Assembly: GCA_002392915.1 (NCBI GenBank)
Contig: DGHQ01000004.1
Location: forward strand, 1 to 64,000
Length of the DNA: 64,000 bases
DNA from: Bacteroidales bacterium UBA3844
GTDB taxonomy: Bacteria; Bacteroidota; Bacteroidia; Bacteroidales; Paludibacteraceae
Direction of reading: 5' to 3'
Shown in pieces: positions 42,277 to 50,940 of this stretch; within the stretch, counting starts at the first letter, position 1; each line of letters begins with the position of its first letter. The position numbers and the translations under genes are program-made. The notes beneath the pieces were generated by a model, which was not told the DNA's origin, ran no database searches, and saw only the letters and a program-made list of their open reading frames with translations.

Positions 42277-42307
42277 TTGTATAAAAATTGATTTTATGCT
42301 ATATTTG
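42277..42307 (+). promoter_or_regulatory. Promoter of the amidase-GT2-DUF4922 operon
   Basis: -33 TTG at 42277-42279 and -7 TATATTTG at 42300-42307, 20 bases apart, ending 26 bases before the GTG start at 42334. Confidence 0.65.
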
Positions 42308-42333
42308 CACACATATTATAAGAAAACTGAGAC

Positions 42334-45300
42334 GTGACAAGACGACTATACAATATTTTTCTTTTATTGGCTATGTGCTTCAACATAGCGGCACAAAAAA
42401 CGGACAGTCCAATCAACAGTTCGCTTGACAGTGTCTTTATGTGGTTCAGAAACGCCAACTATCCGACATTGAAATTCGGAACCCTAAAGGTGGAAAACTA
42501 CAGCGCGAGCATAAGCGACTCTCTCATCCAAATTTCTCTGAGCAAACCATTCAAAAATGTCAATTTAAGAGAAGATGCGATCAATGCGTTAAAAGACAGC
42601 ATCAGCAAAAATTTGCCTGCTCCATATAAAAATTTTGACGTAGAATTATATATCTCCTCAAAAAATATCTATGATTATGTTCCTAACGAGATGCGTAAGG
42701 AGACAAAAAAAGACAACTTACGAATACTCAAACTCAGGGACAGAGACAAAGAGGAACTTACGAATGTAGTCACAAAGGTGAGCGCTCCTTGCACCCCTTC
42801 CGCTGGACTGCAAGGTCGAAACATCGCGCTTTGGGCCAGCCATGGCTACTACTTCGAGCCATCACAAAACCTTTGGATTCTGCAACGTCCTCGCTTCTGG
42901 GGCATTTCAGAAGACACATACACTCCATCCGTCGTCTTGCCATACCTTATTCCAATGCTGGAAAACGCCGGAGCCAACGTTTTTTACCCTAGAGAAAGGG
43001 ATGTCCAGAAAAATGAGGTGATTGTTGATTTTGAGACTGCGAAGGAGACTGAATACGTGGAAGAAAACGCCCGTCGCGCCAAATGGCATAATCCCGACCC
43101 TGACAGAGTAGACACGACTGGATATGCCCCAAAGAAAAAGATCTATCGCCATGGAGATAATCCTTTTGCCGACGGTTCTTTTCGCACAATCCGTTCCCAT
43201 CCCAACGGTTCTGCCTATACCGACTGGATTCCAGAAATTCCCGAAGACGGAGAATATGCCGTGTACATATCATATAAGAGTGTGCCTAAAAGTGCAGACG
43301 ATGCCCACTATACTGTTTTCCACACCGGCGGAGAAACAGAATTTGTCGTTGACCAAACCAAAGGTGGCGGCACTTGGATATATTTGGGCACTTTCAAATT
43401 CAAAGCTGGATCAAACCCTGAATTCGGCAAAGTGCGTCTGACCAACCAAAGCGTGGAAAAGGGCAAACATATCACTGCTGATGCCGTAAGATTCGGAGGT
43501 GGAGTCGGATGTGTAGAGAGAAGTATCGCTCCTGTTGCCGGTGCGCCAGAGCCTTTCTATTTCACAAGTGAAAAACCCAAATATTTGGAATGCGCACGCT
43601 ACTGGCTACAGATGGCTGGATTTTCCGACAGCGTGTATTGCGGTCAGAACAACGAATACAAGACTGACTACATGAGCCGCGCGATTTGGGTGAACGCTCT
43701 ATCCGGAGGCTCGCCTCTTAACACCAGAACCAAAGGCAAAGGTGTGCCAATCGATTTGGCTCTTGCTCTTCATACCGACGCTGGCATCGACTCCACAACA
43801 GTCGGTTCGCTGGCAATCTTCCTCACAAGCGATATGGGTAAGACGGAATACCCTACCGGACTTTCACGTATGGCATCCAGAGATTTCGCCGATATGGTGG
43901 AATCGCAAGTGGTAGATGACATCAAAAAAGTGTACTGCCCCGACTGGCACAACCGTGGGTTAAGAGACGAAGCCTACTACGAGGCCAGAGTGCCTGAGGT
44001 GCCAACCATGTTGCTTGAACTTCTGTCGCATCAGAATTTTGAGGATATGAAGTATGCCTTCGACCCTGAATTCAAATTCACTGTCGCTCGCTCAATCTAC
44101 AAGGCTGCGACGAAATTCATAGCCAGCATCAATAATATAGAAGACTATGAGTTCACTCCGCTTGCACCGTCGCATTTTGCAATTGATTTCAACGGAGACA
44201 AAATTAATCTGTCTTGGCGACCTACCAAAGACTCTCTTGAGCCTTCTGTCACAACAGACGGATACATCCTCTACACCGCGATTGGCAACAATGGTTTCAA
44301 CAACGGTATATATTTGGAAACCAACAAATATTCAATGGAATTGCACAAAGATTCCATATACAGGTTCAAAGTGACCGCTGTAAACAGAGGTGGAGAAAGT
44401 TTCCCAACCGAAATACTTTCCGCAAGCATAGCGTCGAAAGAAAAAGGAAGAGTGCTGATTGTAAACGGATTCAACCGCGTGTCTGCTCCTGAATTCTACG
44501 AAGATTCTCTGATTGGCGGATTTATAGACAGCAAAGACCCCGGAGTGCCATATATAAGAGACATATCCAAGACTGGCAGCCAAACAAATTTCACAAAGGG
44601 TTCTCCATATATTTCCAACGACCAACCTGGATTCGGAGCTTGTGAGAAAAATCTTGAGGGCCAGATTATCGCTGGCAACACGTTCAACTATCCATACATC
44701 CACGGAAAGGCTCTGCACTCATTAGGGCTTAGCTTCGTCTCGACAAGCGACGAGTCGTTTGAAACATATAGCAATGTTGACAAAAACCACTTCTGCATGG
44801 TGGACTATATCCTTGGAATGGAGAAAGAGACAAAATGCGGAATGCAAAAAAGATATAATGTGCTGAATTATCCGACGAGAAAAAAATTGTCTAAATACCT
44901 GCTGTCTGGAGGAAACCTATTCATGTCTGGAGCATACTTAATGTCGGAATTGGAAATAACAAAAGCCGAATATCCTTCCGTCGCCAAATTCGCGCATGAG
45001 GTTTTGGGAGCAAAACTTAAATCAACAGCAAACAACCAGTGGTGCAACACTCACCTCAATGACGGATCCGGGGTGAACCTTAACGAGGGAGGCTCTCAAC
45101 TCAGCCAGATACAAACCTCTTTCAGTATCAAAAACGACTTCAAACATAGCTACAAGTTCAATAATAAGCCAAGCGAACGACAATACACAGTAGCGTCGCC
45201 AAACATCCTCGACAAAGGCAATCCAAACGCATTCGTGGTGTTCAGATACCTTGAGAACGGAGAACCTGCGGCTATCGGACAGAAAGGAAAACTTAACACT

Positions 45301-45495
45301 CTCATCAGTGCCGTTCCATTTGAAAGTATCGATGAGGATGAACAAGATAAATTCATGAAAGAACTTGCGACATTTTTCGGCTTGATTGGAAACAAGAGCA
45401 AAGCAAGTAAATCGAAAAAAACAGCAAGGAAGTCGACAACAACAAAGAAAAAATCAGTTGTGACAAAAACAACACCAAAGAAAACGACAAAGTAG
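42334..45495 (+). CDS. Secreted amidase-like protein with golvesin-like insertion and FN3 domain, 1053 aa
   Basis: A signal peptide (FLLLAMCFNIAAQ) starts at a GTG codon. An Amidase_3-like zinc hydrolase fold seems split: the first part is GRNIALWASHGYYF (about 160) and the second has ALALHTDAG (about 480) and TMLLELLSHQNFEDM (about 560), matching the two zinc histidines and catalytic glutamate. Between them (about 290-400) lies a golvesin/XLY-like carbohydrate-binding beta domain (YISYKSVPKSADDAHYTVFH, GTFKFKAG). An FN3 domain follows (about 610-695), then a Rossmann-like domain (GRVLIVNGFNRVSAP) and a Lys/Thr tail. Databases often call such proteins xanthan lyase; cell-wall hydrolysis is more likely. 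Confidence 0.75.
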   Translation: MTRRLYNIFLLLAMCFNIAAQKTDSPINSSLDSVFMWFRNANYPTLKFGTLKVENYSASISDSLIQISLSKPFKNVNLREDAINALKDSISKNLPAPYKNFDVELYISSKNIYDYVPNEMRKETKKDNLRILKLRDRDKEELTNVVTKVSAPCTPSAGLQGRNIALWASHGYYFEPSQNLWILQRPRFWGISEDTYTPSVVLPYLIPMLENAGANVFYPRERDVQKNEVIVDFETAKETEYVEENARRAKWHNPDPDRVDTTGYAPKKKIYRHGDNPFADGSFRTIRSHPNGSAYTDWIPEIPEDGEYAVYISYKSVPKSADDAHYTVFHTGGETEFVVDQTKGGGTWIYLGTFKFKAGSNPEFGKVRLTNQSVEKGKHITADAVRFGGGVGCVERSIAPVAGAPEPFYFTSEKPKYLECARYWLQMAGFSDSVYCGQNNEYKTDYMSRAIWVNALSGGSPLNTRTKGKGVPIDLALALHTDAGIDSTTVGSLAIFLTSDMGKTEYPTGLSRMASRDFADMVESQVVDDIKKVYCPDWHNRGLRDEAYYEARVPEVPTMLLELLSHQNFEDMKYAFDPEFKFTVARSIYKAATKFIASINNIEDYEFTPLAPSHFAIDFNGDKINLSWRPTKDSLEPSVTTDGYILYTAIGNNGFNNGIYLETNKYSMELHKDSIYRFKVTAVNRGGESFPTEILSASIASKEKGRVLIVNGFNRVSAPEFYEDSLIGGFIDSKDPGVPYIRDISKTGSQTNFTKGSPYISNDQPGFGACEKNLEGQIIAGNTFNYPYIHGKALHSLGLSFVSTSDESFETYSNVDKNHFCMVDYILGMEKETKCGMQKRYNVLNYPTRKKLSKYLLSGGNLFMSGAYLMSELEITKAEYPSVAKFAHEVLGAKLKSTANNQWCNTHLNDGSGVNLNEGGSQLSQIQTSFSIKNDFKHSYKFNNKPSERQYTVASPNILDKGNPNAFVVFRYLENGEPAAIGQKGKLNTLISAVPFESIDEDEQDKFMKELATFFGLIGNKSKASKSKKTARKSTTTKKKSVVTKTTPKKTTK

Positions 45496-45499
45496 AGAA

Positions 45500-46948
45500 A
45501 TGAATATATATGTATATACTGAATTTGTTGACGAATGTGTCGGAAACAGATTCAACGGGAAAAAAACGACAGACGCAGATTATATACTTCTAGACAAAGT
45601 GGATGACGCCGAACATATTCTTGGAAGCAGCCGTTCGGTGTGGCAGGTGTCTCAGGCATTAAAAAAAGCAAATTTCAACGCTGATGATTATCTGATGCTC
45701 ATCACACGCAATGTGGACTGTAAAACCATAAACGGTGGAGAAAGTGAGTTTGCCTTTGCCGCCGCATACACTGGTCGCACATGCGTCTACTCAAACTATA
45801 TCACCATCTCCGAGGGTGAGGCTCACGAGACTCCTGTGATAGCCCCACAAATAGGAAGCGTCAGAGAAGACTTCAACATGGGAAGCATCGTGCTTTACAA
45901 AGCATCGGAATGGGTGAAGGCAAGCGAACAGATGGCTGACGACTATGATTACGCCGCCTACTATTTCATGCGTCTGATGCTTTGCCAGAACGGCGACACC
46001 TACCATATCCGCCAGACACTGTATCAGGAGAGCGAGTTCGACAGCCGTAGCGCCGAAGACAAACAGTTTGACTACGTGAACCCAAACAATGAGCTTAAAC
46101 AACTCGAGATGCAACGAGCATACCTTGAGTATTCGAAACTCACAGGGTCTTACATAGACTACGCGCAAACCAACAGAATAAAAATAGAGACCACAGACTA
46201 CACCGACAACTATAAATTCAAAGTGTCGGTGATCATTCCCGTCAGAAATAGAGAAAAAACAATTGAAGACGCTGTGAAATCTGCTCTCAGCCAAAAATTG
46301 AAAGACGGAAAAGTAAACGTGATCGTTGTAGACAATTTCTCAACCGACAAGACGACAGACAAACTTATCAAACTTGCCAACGAAAACAACCGTCTCTACC
46401 ATATATTCCCGTCGCGTACAGACCTCGGAATCGGAGGATGCTGGATGGAGGCCGTGCGTCACGAAGCATGTGGATTATATTGCGTACAGCTTGACAGCGA
46501 CGACGTCTATCAAGACGAAAACACATTGCAGAAAATTGTCGACACTTTTGAGCGAGAGAAATGCGCAATGGTGATCGGCTCATACTCGTTGACCGACTTC
46601 GACCTCAACCCTATTCCACCGGGATTGATCGCGCACAAAGAATGGACAGACAAAGAAGGACCCAACAACGCCGTCAGAATCAACGGTTTGGGCGCGCCTC
46701 GCGCATTCTTCACACCAGTACTAGTGGAGATTCCAATCCCTAACGCCAGCTACGGCGAGGATTATGCGGTGGGTCTGCAAATGTCGAAAAAATACAAGAT
46801 CGGAAGAATCTACGACAGTCTGTACTGCTGCCGCAGATGGGGAGGAAACTCAGATTCTTCACTGTCGGTAGAAAAGATCAACGCAAACAACAACTACAAG
46901 GATTCTATCCGCACGATAGAATTGCTGTCAAGAGGTTTTAACAAATAA
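45500..46948 (+). CDS. Family 2 glycosyltransferase with an N-terminal accessory domain
   Basis: The 482-aa protein has no signal peptide. Residues about 1-230 are an unfamiliar domain. The rest is a GT-A glycosyltransferase: KVSVIIPVRNREKTIEDAVK, VDNFSTDKTTDKL, the DxD-like metal motif QLDSDDVYQDE and the acceptor-side YGEDYAVGLQMSKKYKIG, NDP-sugar dependent and inverting by family. It starts 4 bases after the amidase-like gene and is followed 11 bases later by an unknown gene, so the four genes up to DUF4922 look like one operon working on a surface or wall polymer. Confidence 0.85.
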   Translation: MNIYVYTEFVDECVGNRFNGKKTTDADYILLDKVDDAEHILGSSRSVWQVSQALKKANFNADDYLMLITRNVDCKTINGGESEFAFAAAYTGRTCVYSNYITISEGEAHETPVIAPQIGSVREDFNMGSIVLYKASEWVKASEQMADDYDYAAYYFMRLMLCQNGDTYHIRQTLYQESEFDSRSAEDKQFDYVNPNNELKQLEMQRAYLEYSKLTGSYIDYAQTNRIKIETTDYTDNYKFKVSVIIPVRNREKTIEDAVKSALSQKLKDGKVNVIVVDNFSTDKTTDKLIKLANENNRLYHIFPSRTDLGIGGCWMEAVRHEACGLYCVQLDSDDVYQDENTLQKIVDTFEREKCAMVIGSYSLTDFDLNPIPPGLIAHKEWTDKEGPNNAVRINGLGAPRAFFTPVLVEIPIPNASYGEDYAVGLQMSKKYKIGRIYDSLYCCRRWGGNSDSSLSVEKINANNNYKDSIRTIELLSRGFNK

Positions 46949-46959
46949 ACAATCAGCAA

Positions 46960-48492
46960 ATGGAAATCGAAAACATCAACATATCGCTAATTTTCTACGC
47001 CGCATTCCGCAACCAGGCGTGTGAAGACAAATTCCAGGAACTGATCAAGGAGGTAAATCTTTCTTCCGACGTGATGATTGGTGGCAAACTATATAATGCC
47101 AACTTCACATCCACTATAATAAAACTTGACTTTCCTAACTTCAACTCTGACAGAAAGAGAAAAAACAACATCATATACGTTGACCGCGACTGCAATGCAA
47201 ATGAAAAGATGAATGGCGGTCTGATCGACGCTGTCCTTGGTTCTCCGGAAGCTGAATATGTAAAAAGTTCAAAACCAGAGAACAGACATTACGCGATCTT
47301 TTTCAGCCGTCTTGTTGACTATAATATACATCCAAGCGAATTGTCGGAATTGGTTCGTGTGATGGTGGAGACAGACGCGATGATCACGTACTCCGACTAC
47401 AACAAAGTGGTGAACGGACGCAGAATCAGAATGCGTCTTGCCAACCCGACGACAGGAATGTCCGTCTGCGACAGGGACTTCGGCACCGTCTTCGGAATAA
47501 ACTGCGAGAAATACGACGCTTATCAGAAAGATAACGGATTCATGCAGCTCGACAGAATGATCTTCAACAACTCATTCGACAAGCGTGGGGAAATCGTGCA
47601 TATATGCGACGCTCTATACGATGAGGTTTATCTGCCAGGATACGAAAACATCATAAACAACGAAAAAGGCACATCATCCGAACTTGCAAACTTCGCAATG
47701 GATCTACACTTCGACATGATGCGTCTGAATGCAAACATTCCGTTTGACCAGATTAAAGAAAGCGAAAACGTCTCTAATATTATCGAGAAAGAAGAGAAGC
47801 CTAAAGTGCTTGTCCTTTTGCTTGGCGACGAGTGTACAAAAGACGATGACGAACTAAACATACACAGATACGAACAAAAGACCAAGATCGCCGTTGAATT
47901 GAAGAGATACTATGGCGAGGATTCTGTCGACGTGAGATTAAAAGAGCCTCATTTCGTTTACACCGGCTACCCTACTCATGAGACTGAGTATAATCTTCCT
48001 CTCGACCTTGTGCAATTGGCAGATGTTGTGATTGAAATCCAATACAACACATTGATAAAAGCAGCAGACATTCGTTATATCATAAAACGTATGGCTGAGA
48101 CAAAGGCAGGTATGGTGCTTTCCATCCATCCCGATATGGATCTTTTCTCGAAAGCCGACGCGATGCATCTAGGCGAAGCAATGCCACAGTGTTGCTTAAG
48201 CGGACTATACAGATTCGTGGACAGAGCGTTCTCCACATCCGCATTCCTAGATTCAAGATTGCGTCTTACTACTGCTATGCCACGGTACGAAAACTTCCTG
48301 AGCATGGCTCAAAAATACAAGACTGTAGTGCTGCAGAAATATATTTCATCTGAGAGCAATGCCAAAATGGAAGACAAAACCAATCTCATCCACACCGCTG
48401 AACTTCAGTTCAAACGTGAAACTGAGGAGGCCGCACTGCTTGAAAGAGAGATGTTCCACCGTCAACTGATTGGGAAACAAAACATTGGCTGA
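46960..48492 (+). CDS. Unknown protein of the GT2-DUF4922 operon, 510 aa
   Basis: A soluble protein without signal peptide. The first 270 residues resemble the style of a GT-A fold (NISLIFYAAFRNQACED, MIGGKLYNANFTSTIIKLDF, MITYSDYNKVVNGRR), but I see no reliable DxD motif. A second Rossmann-like part begins near 285 (PKVLVLLLGDECTKDDDELN) and contains VQLADVVIEIQYNTLIKAADI. The C-terminus is a charged helix. I do not recognise the family; given its neighbours it may be a second transferase. Confidence 0.6.
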   Translation: MEIENINISLIFYAAFRNQACEDKFQELIKEVNLSSDVMIGGKLYNANFTSTIIKLDFPNFNSDRKRKNNIIYVDRDCNANEKMNGGLIDAVLGSPEAEYVKSSKPENRHYAIFFSRLVDYNIHPSELSELVRVMVETDAMITYSDYNKVVNGRRIRMRLANPTTGMSVCDRDFGTVFGINCEKYDAYQKDNGFMQLDRMIFNNSFDKRGEIVHICDALYDEVYLPGYENIINNEKGTSSELANFAMDLHFDMMRLNANIPFDQIKESENVSNIIEKEEKPKVLVLLLGDECTKDDDELNIHRYEQKTKIAVELKRYYGEDSVDVRLKEPHFVYTGYPTHETEYNLPLDLVQLADVVIEIQYNTLIKAADIRYIIKRMAETKAGMVLSIHPDMDLFSKADAMHLGEAMPQCCLSGLYRFVDRAFSTSAFLDSRLRLTTAMPRYENFLSMAQKYKTVVLQKYISSESNAKMEDKTNLIHTAELQFKRETEEAALLEREMFHRQLIGKQNIG

Positions 48493-48532
48493 TAGCGGTT
48501 GGCTGAAGTGTTTTCTATAAAACTATACAACT

Positions 48533-49363
48533 ATGAGCGAGATACAGAAGAAAGTTTACGATGCTCTAATTCCCGCAAACGAGAATCTTGAAGTTTTGAC
48601 CAAGACTTTCGTAGTCGACGGATACAAGGTTGTGGCCCAACACAATCCAGCAAGAGCAGTGTCGTCTGGTGCCAAACTTGACAAGGCAACAATTGCCAAA
48701 CGAAAATGCTTTCTTTGTAAGGAGAACCGTCCTGTCGACCAGCCAAGCGTGATATACAACGAGAATTTTGAGATTTTGAAAAATCCGTTTCCAATATTGA
48801 AAAAGCATCTCACTATTCCACTTATGCGTCACGAGCGTCAGGAGATACTGCCTCACATTGCCACCATGCTTGATTTGAGCAAAGATCTGCCCGATTTCGA
48901 CCTTCTCTACAACGGACCGAAGTGTGGAGCCTCAGCACCCGACCACATGCACTTCCAAGCTGTGCAAACAGGGTTGATGCCACTTGATGAGAAATCATTG
49001 TCGGAATTTGATATTGTAGACGGGGAGATTCGTAACTTCGGCAGAAAATGTTTGGTATTTGTTGGTTCTGATAAAGAAGCTATCTGCAAACAATACCGAG
49101 AGTTGTACAACAAGTTGGAAATCAAAGAAGACGAGTGGGAGCCTCGAATGAATATTGTGGCACATTATATTCCGTCGGCAAACATTTGGAATGTATGGGT
49201 ATTCCCTAGAGACAAGCATCGTCCGTCGTATTACGAGCAGGGAAGAATGATCAGTCCAGGTGTGATCGACATGGCAGGAATATTGGTATTTCCCAAACCA
49301 GATGATTTTGAAGACGTTGATGAATCCATGATACGTCAGATTTATAAAGAAGTCTCGTTATAA
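48533..49363 (+). CDS. DUF4922, HIT-like nucleotidyltransferase/phosphorylase
   Basis: The 276-aa protein matches DUF4922: KRKCFLCKENRPVDQPSVIYN, FEILKNPFPILKKHLTIPLMRHE, FDLLYNGPKCGASAPDHMHFQAV and NVWVFPRDKHRPSYYEQG. The HMHFQ motif is the catalytic histidine triad of the HIT superfamily (Ap4A phosphorylase, GDP-L-galactose phosphorylase), so it probably transfers or splits a nucleotide-sugar or dinucleotide phosphate. It is the last gene of the operon, followed by the dispersed repeat at 49424. Confidence 0.82.
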   Translation: MSEIQKKVYDALIPANENLEVLTKTFVVDGYKVVAQHNPARAVSSGAKLDKATIAKRKCFLCKENRPVDQPSVIYNENFEILKNPFPILKKHLTIPLMRHERQEILPHIATMLDLSKDLPDFDLLYNGPKCGASAPDHMHFQAVQTGLMPLDEKSLSEFDIVDGEIRNFGRKCLVFVGSDKEAICKQYRELYNKLEIKEDEWEPRMNIVAHYIPSANIWNVWVFPRDKHRPSYYEQGRMISPGVIDMAGILVFPKPDDFEDVDESMIRQIYKEVSL

Positions 49364-49423
49364 AATGCTAAATGCTAAATAAGAATCTAATTAAAATTAA
49401 TCAAAAAAAGGAGGTTAGAGGTT

Positions 49424-49558
49424 GAGGATTGTTAAGGGCGGAACGCCCTAACCCAACCTCTCTAGTGCGAGCCGAAGGCGAGCACATAAATATAACTGCT
49501 CATTCTTACGAATTCGCAAATGTGATGGAGTTAGGGCGTTCCGCCCTTAACAATCCTC
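49424..49558. repeat. Dispersed inverted-repeat element, copy E (complete)
   Basis: A 29-bp sequence starting GAGGATTGTTAAGGGCGGAA (49424-49452) is repeated exactly in inverted form at 49530-49558. The inner hairpin GTGCGAGCCGAAGGCGAGCAC is at 49465-49485. Total length is 135 bp. It is the best preserved copy. I see no clear target-site duplication. Confidence 0.88.
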
Positions 49559-49626
49559 ATTTTTAGTTGCAGAATGAGTCATTTTAACAAATTCAAACAG
49601 CTTCTAAATAAAACTCCATACATATT

Positions 49627-50754
49627 ATGACAAAGTTATCTCATTTATTTTCAGCAGCCATGATCACATCAACAGCAATTCTATCAACAGGTTGCGGATT
49701 CGACCATTCTCTAATCGACGCCAGCGACGAAAGGATTAAAATTTCCGGACGTGTGGTGTATGAGACATATGGCAGACATCATGGAGATTTTGTCAGAACA
49801 GAAACTATGGCTAAATGGTCATATCCAGGAGTGACAATATCCACAAAATTCATAGGCTCCAAAATCACCATGTTTGCCAAGCCAAACAGCGGATTCTTCA
49901 TGGTGGAGGTAGACGGGAAAGACAGAAAAAAAATCGGATTCACAGAAGCTAATTATGATGACAGAATTGTTTTAGCGGACAGTCTCGACAAAAATAAGAT
50001 TCACAGTGTAAAGGTTGTGTATTGCAACGAAGGGCACGAATTGCAGCCAAAATTCCACGGATTTAAGACAGATGGAGAATTGATAAAAGACGATACTGAA
50101 AAGAAAAACAAATTCTATTTTATCGGAAACTCCATCACATGCGGATATGGTGTGGACGGAGACAGAAGCCAGACATTCAACTATGAAACCGAAGACTTCA
50201 CCAAAACATTCGCCTACCAAGTGTCGGAAAAATATGATGCCGAATATATCGTGTTTGCCAAATCAGGTTATGGAATCTACCGTAATTATGGCGACGTGAA
50301 AGAAGGCAGCACCGTCAACATGAGCACACTCTACGACTATACCCTATTCTGCGACACAACATACAAATGGGATCACAACTGTTTCAAAGCAGACGTAGTC
50401 TTCCTTAATCTTGGCACCAACGACACTAGTGAAGACAACTACGACATCCAGAGATTCAAGTCGGCAGCAAAAAACTTCGTCGCAAAAGTCAGAGCCACAA
50501 ATCCAAACAGCAAGCTCATTTTGATGACAGGTCCGATGATGCACGACAAAGCATTGTCAGACGTGATGACGACACTTGATGAAATCGCATTCCAAATGGC
50601 TAAAGATGGAGACGACAAAGTATACCGTTTCAACTTCACTCCAGACGATGGCAAATTCGGTTACGGCACCGACTGGCATCCAAGTGCAGAAAAGCAGAAC
50701 GATATGACAAGAGAACTGATGGAATTTATGGAGAAGCATGAGATTGTAAAATAA
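49627..50754 (+). CDS. CE2-like SGNH esterase lipoprotein
   Basis: The 375-aa protein has a lipoprotein signal (ILSTGC). An N-terminal jelly roll (about 35-145; ISGRVVYETYGRHHG, AKWSYPGVTISTKFIGSKI) is typical of family 2 carbohydrate esterases, followed by an SGNH hydrolase domain: FIGNSITCGYGVDGD (nucleophile Ser), FAKSGYGIYRNYGD, LNLGTNDTS and GYGTDWHPSAEKQND (Asp and His). It likely removes acetyl groups from plant polysaccharides at the cell surface. It is monocistronic, between copy E and a strong terminator. Confidence 0.88.
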   Translation: MTKLSHLFSAAMITSTAILSTGCGFDHSLIDASDERIKISGRVVYETYGRHHGDFVRTETMAKWSYPGVTISTKFIGSKITMFAKPNSGFFMVEVDGKDRKKIGFTEANYDDRIVLADSLDKNKIHSVKVVYCNEGHELQPKFHGFKTDGELIKDDTEKKNKFYFIGNSITCGYGVDGDRSQTFNYETEDFTKTFAYQVSEKYDAEYIVFAKSGYGIYRNYGDVKEGSTVNMSTLYDYTLFCDTTYKWDHNCFKADVVFLNLGTNDTSEDNYDIQRFKSAAKNFVAKVRATNPNSKLILMTGPMMHDKALSDVMTTLDEIAFQMAKDGDDKVYRFNFTPDDGKFGYGTDWHPSAEKQNDMTRELMEFMEKHEIVK

Positions 50755-50789
50755 CTTTTTTCTCGTCAACATACCGATCTCTCACAAAT

Positions 50790-50839
50790 AGCATATGAAT
50801 TAATTTCTAAAATCAAAATTAATTCATATGCTTTTTTTA
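50790..50839 (+). terminator. Terminator after the esterase gene
   Basis: AGCATATGAATTAAT and its exact inverse ATTAATTCATATGCT form a 15-bp stem with a 13-base loop, followed by TTTTTTT. Confidence 0.85.
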
Positions 50840-50940
50840 AAAATAAACCATTATATTTGGAAAGTCATTACATTTTTACGTTCAACATTTGTTGGTTTGG
50901 TGAAAATGATTTTTAAGTTTTACGTAAAAAAGGATTAAAC

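Noticed and set aside
42334..45495. Xanthan lyase annotation for the 1053-aa protein
   Set aside because: I see no polysaccharide lyase fold; the histidine and glutamate motifs fit an amidase, and only the inserted domain resembles the xanthan-lyase-associated binding domain.
49424..49558. Target-site duplication around repeat copy E
   Set aside because: The flanks (GAGGTT and ATTTTT) are not identical, so no duplication can be claimed.
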